Part shown: positions 23,407 to 31,924 of the stretch, piece by piece
Layout of the letters: each line of letters starts with the position of its first letter
How positions within the stretch are numbered: the stretch's first letter is position 1
Origin: [Flavobacterium] thermophilum
GTDB lineage: Bacteria; Bacillota; Bacilli; Bacillales; Anoxybacillaceae
Reading direction: 5' to 3'
NCBI GenBank assembly: GCA_900450595.1
Contig: UGGS01000004.1
Location: 1-43,531, forward strand
Length of the DNA stretch: 43,531 nucleotides
Translations under genes and position numbers: made by a program
Notes under the pieces: model-generated
The model's input: the letters and a program-made list of their open reading frames with translations, nothing else
Databases searched by the model: none
What the model was told of the DNA's origin: nothing

Positions 23407-23871
23407 GTGGAATTGGTGGAGCTGCTTTTCCGGGCGGAGAAAAGGCTGTCCGGGCTGCATCCGTTGGTGGCGGATAAAGCTAGAGCGTTGATTCGAAAGG
23501 CTTATGAGGAAGGCATTTATATCATCATTACGCAAGGGTTTCGAACCGTCGAGGAGCAGAACCGCCTGTATGCGCTGGGGCGGACAAAACCTGGACGGAT
23601 TGTTACGAACGCCCGTGGAGGATACAGTTATCATAATTTTGGATTGGCGTTTGACGTTTGTGTCTGCAATGTTTTCAAAGGTACGCTGATCCCCAGCTGG
23701 AGCCTCGACCGTCGGTGGTTTCGCGTCGGTCAGATCGGAAAGTCGCTTGGCCTTGAATGGGGCGGGGATTGGAAGAGCTTTAAAGATTATCCCCATTTTC
23801 AATATACATTTGGCCTTTCGCTTGCACAGCTGCGGGCGGGAAAAAAGGCCGCCGGCCGCTGTCGTGGCTAA
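23407..23871 (+). CDS. CwlK-like M15 endopeptidase (second copy, altered C-terminus)
   Basis: 154 residues. A run of six A (23841-23846) in place of five shifts the frame near the end, so the tail reads KKAAGRCRG in place of KRPPAAVVAKK. Both zinc motifs (SYHNFGLAFD and DYPHFQY) lie before the shift, so the enzyme may still work. Confidence 0.85.
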   Translation: MELVELLFRAEKRLSGLHPLVADKARALIRKAYEEGIYIIITQGFRTVEEQNRLYALGRTKPGRIVTNARGGYSYHNFGLAFDVCVCNVFKGTLIPSWSLDRRWFRVGQIGKSLGLEWGGDWKSFKDYPHFQYTFGLSLAQLRAGKKAAGRCRG

Positions 23872-24058
23872 AAAATAGACTGTCTCGCCCCTTCCGGAAG
23901 TGGAGGGATTTTTTTAAATCTGACAAAAGCACGTTATGTCATATTTTTGTCTGACGTTAAATACGTTGAAGGAAGCAACACGAAGCCGCTTTGCCGCTCT
24001 CCCACTTTTTGTCCAAAAATCTTACTCATCTCCCTCATGGACAAGGGGGTGTCATATT

Positions 24059-24629
24059 TTGCATACCGTCCAGCCCATCAAAGATAGGGAAAAAATCGAA
24101 GCGATGAAAAAGATTTTGCGTGCTTCGTCGTTGAGAGACGAGCTTCTTTTTACGATCGGGATCAATACGGGGCTGCGGATCAGCGATATTTTGGCTCTGA
24201 GAGTTGGGGATGTGAGGAATCAAAAAGGCGTTGTCGAACGCATTGAGATCGTGGAAAAGAAGACAAAAAAAGACTCGGGTTGTCGCACTGAACAGAAAAA
24301 CTCGCCGCCTGATCGAGCTGTATTTAGCGCAGGAGCGGCCGCACGCCCGCGGCGACGAGCCGCTGTTTCGGAGCCAAAAAGGAGGCCGGGCGATCAGCCG
24401 TCAGCATGCCCACTACATCCTGAACCGGGCCGCCAAAGCAGTTGGGATTGTGGATCGCATCGGCACCCACTCCCTGCGCAAAACGTTCGGCTATTTCGCA
24501 TACAAACAAGGAACGGACTTGGCCATGATCCAAAAAATCCTCAATCACTCCAGCCAGGCCGAAACGCTTCGCTACATCGGCATTACGCAGGAGCAAATCG
24601 ATGAAGTCACTGCAGGGCTTGATCTGTGA
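24059..24629 (+). pseudogene. Short tyrosine integrase, frameshifted copy
   Basis: Same as 14240-14809, but with seven A at 24265-24271 in place of six. The shift falls after the catalytic Arg and before the HSLRKTF, ILNHSS and LRYIGI motifs. The N-terminal piece runs out of frame to 24604, and the C-terminal piece is open from 24231 to 24629. Confidence 0.85.
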
Positions 24630-24638
24630 ACGAAGCCC

Positions 24639-24805
24639 GCGCCGGTCTTCCCGGCTGGCCGCCTTCTGGCCCTTTGGCCATCCGGCCGGAGCCTAGGGAA
24701 GCCCGGCGCTCAGCCGCTCGAAGAAGCCGCTTGCGATCTAGCTCCTTCCGTTGTCCGCGGTCGTGCGAAGCAAGATCAAGAGGCCGATCAAAGTGGCGCT
24801 GTGGA
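24639..24805 (+). repeat. GC-rich hairpin element A, copy 5
   Basis: Duplicate of 14819-14985; the stem is 24639-24709. Confidence 0.8.
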
Positions 24806-25109
24806 AGAAAAAATCAAAACTTGCCGTAAAACGTCGTTAAACGGCTTATTTTGGCGTTTTGGAGCTTGGGGGGTATGAACCATTAACCCATCAAAAAAAG
24901 CGTCTCATACGGGCCGTACAAGGCCTAGGAGACCTTGTTTGTTTTTCCTCTTCAGCACAGCAAGATATATTAAACCCTTGTGTATATTGAGCGGCAGCCC
25001 CCCTTTTTGCTGCTTTTATATACTTTTAGTATTTATATCTTTTAAATCTTTATATATTTTAGGAGGGGGCAAGATCCTTGATTTATCAAGGGTTTCATCG
25101 ATTTGGACA

Positions 25110-25309
25110 GTACATTTTTGGTGTTTATCTCGTACATTTTTGGTTGTTTCGGCGTACATTTTTGGTGTCCAGCGTACATTTTTGGTGTTTATCTCGTACA
25201 TTTTTGGTTGTTTCGGCGTACATTTTTGGTGTCCAGCGTACATTTTTGGTGTTTATCTCGTACACATGTTTTCTTGTGTACGCTTTAATAAATAAAGCGT
25301 ACATGTACG
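25110..25309 (+). repeat. Second iteron array and operator palindromes
   Basis: Duplicate of 15290-15489: seven GTACATTTTTGGT iterons from 25110 and the CGTACATGTACG palindrome at 25298-25309. It gives the plasmid two equivalent origins in direct orientation. Confidence 0.93.
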
Positions 25310-25396
25310 AAAAAATGTACTTTTTAACGTGAGTGTTTTCTTGTAGAATAGGATCAAGGAGTTATTTTCCTAATTTAGTAGGTGGAGGATGAGAGG

Positions 25397-26548
25397 ATGC
25401 AGACTCCGGCTGTCCAGCCGCAGTACAATAGCGCCGTGACGAAGTCCAATGCGCTGATTGAGGCGAACTATAAGCTGTCCACTATCGAACAGAAGATCAT
25501 CTTGTATATCATCAGCCAGATTCGCAAAGATGACGCCGATTTTAAAATGTATAAGCTGCCGATACAGGAGTTCTCTGAATTGCTGGGATATCGGGGAAGC
25601 CCTAAATACACGGAGCTTCGGGAGATCACGAAAAATTTGATGCGCAAGGTGCTTGAGATCAGAGAAGGCCAGAAGCTCAAACAGCTGAGTTGGGTTTCAT
25701 ACGTGGAATACGACGAGCATTCCGGCTATGTCAGCTTGGCCTTTGATCCCCGCTTGAAGCCCTACCTCCTGCAGCTGAAAAGGGAATTTACGACCTATCG
25801 CCTGAAGAATGTGATGGAACTGAAAAGCTCTTACTCCATCCGTATGTACGAGCTTTTAAAACGTTGGCAGTATATGGGCGAGGTCGTGATTCGTCTGGAT
25901 GATTTGCGGATGATGGTTGGAGCAGGGGACAAGTATTCAGAATACCACAATTTCAAAAAACGAGTGCTTAATCCCGCCAAGAAGGAGATTGCGGAGAAGA
26001 CGGACATCATGTTCACATACGAGGAGATAAGGGAAAAACGCAAAGTTGCGGCGATCCGCTTTCAAATCAGAGAGAAAGTCGTTGAGCCGGTTGTCGTTGC
26101 CTTGGAAGAGAAAAAGGAAGCTCAAGCAGATGATCGGTATTTGCAGTTTTTGGCTGTAGTGCAGGCTTATGACCGGTACATAACAGAACAGCAATTCACG
26201 AAGATAGCGGTCTTGGCTCAAAAAGCTTTCGGCGGAAACTGGATGGATGAGCTCATTCAAACGGCAAGGCGCATTATGCAACGCAATGACATCCGCGAAC
26301 CAATTGCTTTTCTGACCTATTTCTTGAATGAAAAAGTGCAACGGATTCAGGTCGGGATCGATCCAAATGAGGTGACCATTCACAGCCATGGAGGCGCTAG
26401 ATTCGTCCGCCGCGAGATCGTGCCGGACTGGCTCCGGGGCTACGAAGAGCAGCTTGCTGCCGAAAGCGCCAAAAGCAAAGAGGTTGATGAAGATATCGAA
26501 CAGATGCGACGTGAGCTTGAGGAGCGGTTAAAGAAATACAAAGACTAA
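25397..26548 (+). CDS. repB: Rep_3-family replication initiator (second copy)
   Basis: 383 residues identical to the protein at 15577-16728, with the same start choice (ATG with GGAGG 8 bases upstream). Two copies would raise Rep dosage, which in iteron plasmids tends to increase handcuffing rather than copy number. Confidence 0.93.
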   Translation: MQTPAVQPQYNSAVTKSNALIEANYKLSTIEQKIILYIISQIRKDDADFKMYKLPIQEFSELLGYRGSPKYTELREITKNLMRKVLEIREGQKLKQLSWVSYVEYDEHSGYVSLAFDPRLKPYLLQLKREFTTYRLKNVMELKSSYSIRMYELLKRWQYMGEVVIRLDDLRMMVGAGDKYSEYHNFKKRVLNPAKKEIAEKTDIMFTYEEIREKRKVAAIRFQIREKVVEPVVVALEEKKEAQADDRYLQFLAVVQAYDRYITEQQFTKIAVLAQKAFGGNWMDELIQTARRIMQRNDIREPIAFLTYFLNEKVQRIQVGIDPNEVTIHSHGGARFVRREIVPDWLRGYEEQLAAESAKSKEVDEDIEQMRRELEERLKKYKD

Positions 26549-26557
26549 GTCCAGCCC

Positions 26558-26725
26558 GCGCCGGTCTTCCCGGCTGACCGCCTTCTGGCCTTTGGCCATC
26601 CGGCTGGAGCCTGGAGAAGCCCGGCGCTCGGTCCATTCAAAGAAGCATCGTGCAAGCGGACTCATCCCGCAACCATGCGAAGCAACTTCAGGCAGCAACT
26701 CATCGCATCGCTGCGGGAAGGAAAG
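26558..26725 (+). repeat. GC-rich hairpin element A, copy 6
   Basis: Duplicate of 16738-16905; the stem is 26558-26627, directly after the repB stop. Confidence 0.8.
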
Positions 26726-26780
26726 AAAAAAACCCAATCAAAAGGAAAAACGCCTGATCGCAAGGTGTTGAGCCGATGAC

Positions 26781-26810
26781 AAAACCCGCTGAAAAAATCA
26801 GCGGGTTTTC
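26781..26810. terminator. Bidirectional terminator hairpin (second copy)
   Basis: Same perfect 12-base stem as at 16961-16990, between repB and the CRISPR array. Confidence 0.85.
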
Positions 26811-26822
26811 GCGTTAGTCTTA

Positions 26823-27051
26823 TTTTTCGCTTCTCATAGGTAAGATAAAAACAAGAAGTAGATGATATCGGTGAGGCGTTCGGATATGTTTCAATTCCTC
26901 ATAGGTAAGATAAAAACCTTAAAAAATCATCGGGGAGCTCTACCCGAGAAAAATGTTTCAATTCCTCATAGGTAAGATAAAAACATGAAAACTTCGATAA
27001 TTGGGACGTTCTCTCTTACAAGTTTCAATTCCTCATAGGTAAGATAAAAAC
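26823..27051 (-). CRISPR. Orphan CRISPR array (second copy)
   Basis: Same four repeats and three spacers as at 17003-17231. The 27052-27460 leader side is also the same. Spacers have not diverged or been added, so the duplication is younger than the last acquisition. Confidence 0.93.
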
Positions 27052-27526
27052 CCCAAAAAGCGTTGATACATCAACACTTTTCAAAATAGGTCAAGTCCAG
27101 TATACTCCATTTCGAAAATTCCGTCAATAGAGTGAATCGCTGATGGCTGTAGGAAGGAAAGAAAAAAAGAAACTGTCGTCGATCCCCCGGAGTTTTTGCA
27201 CGATTGGAAGTCGACGACAGAAAGGATTGAAGCAGTTGTTTTTCATAAAAACATGAAAACCGCGTTAAACTCGAAAAACGGTCCGTACAAACATTTTTTC
27301 TTTCTTGAATAGAAAACCATTACCTTATCGATTAAAACGCGATACAGGCGAATTTGAGCGGTCATTTTTTAGCAAAGTGCCTATTTTTTTATTTTTACCA
27401 GCCCATATTATGAGAAATATTAAAACATTTACTGTCTGACAAGAATATAAAATACATATTTCGACAAATCATGACAAAAAAAGAGATCAATGGAACCAAG
27501 TCCATGTTCGCCGGCGCTTCCGTTTC

Positions 27527-27662
27527 CTTTTGGTCCGGGTCCCCGGGGCGGTGTGATGGTCGGCTGGCAGCCGGAAAGGCTCAGCCACTGCAAGCTCAAG
27601 CGCCGAAGCCCTCGCCTTCCGGCTCGGTCCAGCCTATCACACCGCCCTTCCCGGCCCAAAAG
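27527..27662 (+). repeat. GC-rich hairpin element B, copy 3
   Basis: Duplicate of 17707-17842. Confidence 0.8.
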
Positions 27663-27870
27663 ACTACGGGTCGCCGGTGACCGAGGAAAGAGTGTTGAGC
27701 ACATTGAGACGATATCCATATAACTATTTTCCGGCTTAAACTTATCGCATAATTTACGTTATATGTCTAGCAATATCGTCTTTTTTATGATATACTCGTC
27801 ATATAATGTTATTTTTTCAATTGATTTTTTGCTCTTCGAACCCTTTTAAACTCGTCGTATAAGTGAAAGG

Positions 27871-28794
27871 ATGGAAAAGATGCTGCACGAATATGAAACG
27901 TATTTGCAAGAGAAGGGATTTTCTCCTAACACCGTGATCTCCTATCTCAATGACGTGAATCAGTTTTTGAAAGACTTGCATCTTCGTCCAGGCGATTACG
28001 TCACATCGGCTGACATCCGTAAATGGATTCAGCAAATGTTGAATCCGGTAGAAGGGAAACCGTTGGCTATCTCTACGATCAATCGCCGTCTGAATTCGCT
28101 GCGAAGCTTCTATGCGTGGGCGGTGGAACACCATAAGATTGAACAGAACCCAATGAAAGACATCCAGGATTTAAAATCAGCCGATGAAGATAACGAAAAA
28201 ATCATGTGGCTCACAGAAGAAGAATTCGAGGACTTATTGCATCGGATGCGGAAAAAACCGGTGCAAAGCCGGGGAGTCGATCCTGAAGAGAAATATCGTC
28301 GGGACCGTGCAGTGGTGTACCTGCTTACCTATGCAGGATTGCGAGTAGAGGAGTTATCCAATTTAAAATTGACGGACTTAGATTTAGAGATGAAACGAAT
28401 TCGGATCGTGGGGAAGGGAATGAAGGTCCGGACCGTACCGATCTCGAATATCTTGCTGGCAGAACTCGAGGATTGGCTTAAGTTTCGTGCGGAAATGGCG
28501 AAAAAGAAACCGCATGTCGCTCAATCGCCATACGTCTTTTACAGCCAGCGTTCTCCGAAATTTTCGGTCCGGGGAATCCAGCGAATGATCGAAAGCTACA
28601 GCCTGCCGAACAAAAAGCTCACGCCCCATATGTTCCGGCATACGTTTTGTAAGTGGATGCTAAAGGCGACGAACAACGATATCGAGAAAGTGCGGCGGCT
28701 TGCCGGCCACAGCAATATCGCCACGACGTCCAGATACTTAAAAGACAGCTATAGTGATTTGGCGGATGCCGTGGAGGCGTTGCCGAAGTTCTAA
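27871..28794 (+). CDS. XerC/D-like tyrosine recombinase (second copy)
   Basis: 307 residues identical to 18051-18974, with all six catalytic residues present. Confidence 0.93.
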   Translation: MEKMLHEYETYLQEKGFSPNTVISYLNDVNQFLKDLHLRPGDYVTSADIRKWIQQMLNPVEGKPLAISTINRRLNSLRSFYAWAVEHHKIEQNPMKDIQDLKSADEDNEKIMWLTEEEFEDLLHRMRKKPVQSRGVDPEEKYRRDRAVVYLLTYAGLRVEELSNLKLTDLDLEMKRIRIVGKGMKVRTVPISNILLAELEDWLKFRAEMAKKKPHVAQSPYVFYSQRSPKFSVRGIQRMIESYSLPNKKLTPHMFRHTFCKWMLKATNNDIEKVRRLAGHSNIATTSRYLKDSYSDLADAVEALPKF

Positions 28795-28826
28795 ACCGAA
28801 TGAATTGATTCTGGGAGGGATAAAAC

Positions 28827-29090
28827 ATGTCTATAATGGATCAATTAAAAGTGATTGATGGGTATTTTGCCGATAATGCGTTTTATATAAGCAGCATCGC
28901 CGGATTTCCGTTAGAAGGTCGATTCAAGGCCTCCGGTTTGCGTTCCTTGGCACAATTAATCGATGAGAACGAACCATTTTCTTTCGCGTTAGGATCTAAT
29001 ACCGTGCTTCATGTCCCTGTGGAACTGAATCGGCAGCTGAAGAAGGAACTGTTCATGATAACGGATTGGTTGGAAGCCGAAAAGGAATAA
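28827..29090 (+). CDS. Small conserved protein beside the recombinase (second copy)
   Basis: 87 residues identical to 19007-19270, again 33 bases after the recombinase stop. Family not recognised. Confidence 0.65.
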   Translation: MSIMDQLKVIDGYFADNAFYISSIAGFPLEGRFKASGLRSLAQLIDENEPFSFALGSNTVLHVPVELNRQLKKELFMITDWLEAEKE

Positions 29091-29104
29091 ACAAAACGTA
29101 AAAC

Positions 29105-29338
29105 TTTTCGATCCGCGGCGTCCAGCGAATGATTGAAAGCCACAGCCTGCCGAACAAAAAACTGACGCCCCATATGTTCCGGCATACATTTTGTAAGTGG
29201 ATGTTAAAAGCGACAAACAACGATATAGAGAAAGTTCGACGCCTCGCCGGCCATAGCAATATTGCCACTACGTCTCGATACTTAAAAGATAGCTACAGCG
29301 ATCTCGCTGATGCGGTAGAGGCGCTACCAAAGTTCTAA
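29105..29338 (+). pseudogene. Detached tyrosine recombinase 3' end (second copy)
   Basis: Same as 19285-19518. A terminator hairpin (AGCCTCAAG/CTTGAGGCT) follows at about 29367-29397; just before it copy 2 has one more A. Confidence 0.85.
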
Positions 29339-29481
29339 CAATATGGATTAGCTTGTTAACAAACTAAGCCTCAAGTGTTTCCTTGAGGCTCTTTTTAGTG
29401 TGCCTGACATGGGTGTATCTATATAAAAGTATACCGAATCGCGAAGGAAGAAGTAGCAGTTAGCTTAGTCATTTTTTATGC

Positions 29482-30726
29482 TCACAACGATAGTGTTATT
29501 TGTTCTGCTACAGCGTGTTCTTTATTTTCCATAAAATCTTCAGCCAACCAAAATCCATTCTTTCTTCTTAGCTCCTTTACTTTGTCAGGGAACAGCTTAT
29601 TCTTTTCCTCGTACACTCTCTTGAGCAGTTCAATGTCCTTTTCTTTATTTTCAAGTCGTTGTTTGATGACTTCACAATTCCCCACTTCAAATCCAATCCA
29701 TCTTCGTTTTAATAACTCACATACTGCATATGTGGTTCCGCTACCTCCAAACGGATCAAGAACAACGTCATTTTCATTGGTACTCATTGTAATTACTCTG
29801 TCTAATAGTTTAACAGGTAGTTCATTGTACTTCCTATTTTTGGAATTACTATGTCTAACTGGATAGATATCTGTCCAAACGTCAGATAAGTTTACACCAT
29901 TTGGATTCATCTTATTTTTATACCCACCGTAATCCTTAATTTCTCCGCCACAATGACGACATGTTTGTATTGGAATCCGTTGTGGGTTAAAAGTTTTAGG
30001 CTTATTTCCCTTCACATAGTAAAGCAGGCTGTAATGCGCAGGGTAAAGTCGGTTTGGGATTGGTAGGTTGAATTTCATGTCAACAGCTATCCATGCCCAA
30101 AAATTTAGCTTGTCATTTAAGTAATTAGACAGATATGTGTGCCATTTTGGGATGTTGTAAATGAATAGTGAACCACCTGGCTTTAAAACTCTTACACATT
30201 CGTCAAGCCATGCAAAGCACCAACTAATGTATGTGCTGTAAGATTTACTGTCATCCACTCCGTCATCATATTCTTTGTCGAGGTTAAAAGGCGGGTCTGC
30301 AAAAATACAGTCTACACTTTCATCTGGAACCATCTTGAATAACTTTAAGCAGTCTCCTTTGAATAATTTTCCATATTCTGTTAAAAAATAAGGTTGAACA
30401 GTTGGTGGAACGGAATCATTATTTGTGGACGGTTTGCTGCTTTCAAGTAACTTTGCAATTTCCTTCACATTTTGTAAATAAGCATGTTCATACCCAGAGG
30501 GTATTCTTCCCAAAGCTAATTCAAGTTCTAATTTGGACATATCGAGATAATTAAGAATTGCATCAAGCAAACGCTCATCAGTAGGAATCATTCCAGTATC
30601 TTTTGTGCAAAGTAAGTCCGCTTTTTTTATGCCACGTTTTCGGAAAAATGAATACATTTGCGTTTCGGAATGTCCTCTGAGCCTTGCGTGATGAACAACC
30701 AAATCAAAAACACTAAAGAAACGCAT
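29482..30726 (-). CDS. BamHI-like DNA methyltransferase (intact)
   Basis: 414 residues. The order of motifs is ADPPFNL (D144-F147, catalytic) first and DPFGGSGTT (324-332, AdoMet binding) last, the beta-class layout. The N-terminal ~110 residues (FSVFDLVVHHARLRG, KKADLLCTK) match what I recall of M.BamHI, an N4-cytosine methylase of similar length, as does the CRHCGGEIKDYGG segment. It should methylate GGATCC and protect against the endonuclease at 21270 and 31092. It is divergent from the C protein, with the C-box between. It is the only unbroken methylase copy, so host survival should depend on it if the copy-1 frameshift is real. Confidence 0.93.
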   Translation of the reverse strand: MRFFSVFDLVVHHARLRGHSETQMYSFFRKRGIKKADLLCTKDTGMIPTDERLLDAILNYLDMSKLELELALGRIPSGYEHAYLQNVKEIAKLLESSKPSTNNDSVPPTVQPYFLTEYGKLFKGDCLKLFKMVPDESVDCIFADPPFNLDKEYDDGVDDSKSYSTYISWCFAWLDECVRVLKPGGSLFIYNIPKWHTYLSNYLNDKLNFWAWIAVDMKFNLPIPNRLYPAHYSLLYYVKGNKPKTFNPQRIPIQTCRHCGGEIKDYGGYKNKMNPNGVNLSDVWTDIYPVRHSNSKNRKYNELPVKLLDRVITMSTNENDVVLDPFGGSGTTYAVCELLKRRWIGFEVGNCEVIKQRLENKEKDIELLKRVYEEKNKLFPDKVKELRRKNGFWLAEDFMENKEHAVAEQITLSL

Positions 30727-30747
30727 TTATTTCACTCCATGTAACTT

Positions 30748-30772
30748 ATAGTCTGTAGACTCATTGTCTACA
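30748..30772. promoter_or_regulatory. Putative C-box (second copy)
   Basis: Same overlapping AGTC/GACT and TGTAGAC/GTCTACA symmetries as at 20926-20950. Confidence 0.75.
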
Positions 30773-30819
30773 AAAATTCTATCATTCGAGTGAAGTAGTG
30801 TCAATTGAAAGGCGTTGAT

Positions 30820-31071
30820 GTGTCTTTGTCAAATGATATCAGAATTTTGTTCGGAAAAAACGTTCGCAAAATCAGGATTTCAATGGGGATTTCACAGGAA
30901 GAATTAGCTTTCCGTTGTGGGTTACATAGAACCTACATTTCTGATATTGAGCGTGGGACACGGAATGTATCCTTGGAAAACATCGAAAGGATAGCCCATG
31001 CCCTCAATGTTCCCCCAAAGGATTTGTTCGATTTTTCTTCCATCGAACCCAAAGATGACCAAGAAACATAA
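30820..31071 (+). CDS. R-M controller (C) protein (second copy)
   Basis: Identical to 20998-21249; the GTG start is preferred for the same reason (GAAAGG seven bases upstream), with TTG 30805 as alternative. Confidence 0.93.
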   Translation: MSLSNDIRILFGKNVRKIRISMGISQEELAFRCGLHRTYISDIERGTRNVSLENIERIAHALNVPPKDLFDFSSIEPKDDQET

Positions 31072-31091
31072 GGAGAGGGGTGCTATTCTTC

Positions 31092-31727
31092 ATGAAGGTT
31101 GATAAAGTCTATATGACAGACATTGCCAAACAGTTGATAACTAGCGACAAACTATGTAAACAGGCGTATGAAGAGGTCATTACCTCTATTAGATCGTCTG
31201 TTTGGCCAAAAGGTTCAAATATCTTCACTATAAATAACAGCGAAAAAAATGTCAACGGTGTAGTACCGTTGAAAGAAAATTGCTATATAATGCTGGAAGA
31301 AACATACAACTGGTTTAGGGAGAAACCGCTTGATGTTTTAAAATATGAAAAGAAAAAAGGCGGTCCAATTGATGTCTACAAAGAATTTCGAGATGGTGAT
31401 ACAGTAAGGCGTGTCGGACTTGAATTTGAAACAGGAAATATTTCGTCAGCTCATCGTTCAATGCAAAAACTATTGTTAGGTTTGAACCGTAAAGAATTAG
31501 ATATGGCAATAATTCTTATGCCAGTTTTTGAATTGGCTTATTATTTGACTGACCGTGTTACAAACTACGAAGAATTGGAGCCATACTTTGAAAATGCAGA
31601 AGGAAAAGCTTTTGTCTTCATCGGCTTTAATGCTGACGCTTTTGATAGCTCAGTGGAAATAATCCCCAAAGGAAAAGATGGAATGTCAAAGCGTTCAATA
31701 AAGAAATGGATACAGAAAAAAGACTAG
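31092..31727 (+). CDS. BamHI-like restriction endonuclease (second copy)
   Basis: 211 residues identical to 21270-21905, with E77, D94, E111 and E113 in place. A doubled endonuclease dose against one intact methylase is unusual. Confidence 0.95.
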   Translation: MKVDKVYMTDIAKQLITSDKLCKQAYEEVITSIRSSVWPKGSNIFTINNSEKNVNGVVPLKENCYIMLEETYNWFREKPLDVLKYEKKKGGPIDVYKEFRDGDTVRRVGLEFETGNISSAHRSMQKLLLGLNRKELDMAIILMPVFELAYYLTDRVTNYEELEPYFENAEGKAFVFIGFNADAFDSSVEIIPKGKDGMSKRSIKKWIQKKD

Positions 31728-31924
31728 CAAACTAGTAAGAGGCTTTTTTTTTGGGTTTTAACGCTCCACTACACCGAATCCAAATAGAAATTTCAGCCAC
31801 AGGTTAAGTGAATACTATCCAATAATCCCCCTTTGGTTTAGTGACCAAGGGATAATTTTTCTATATAAGTTCGAGGAAGATTTTTAGTAACATGGAAGCC
31901 ATTGAATAGGTAAATATCTTTTAT

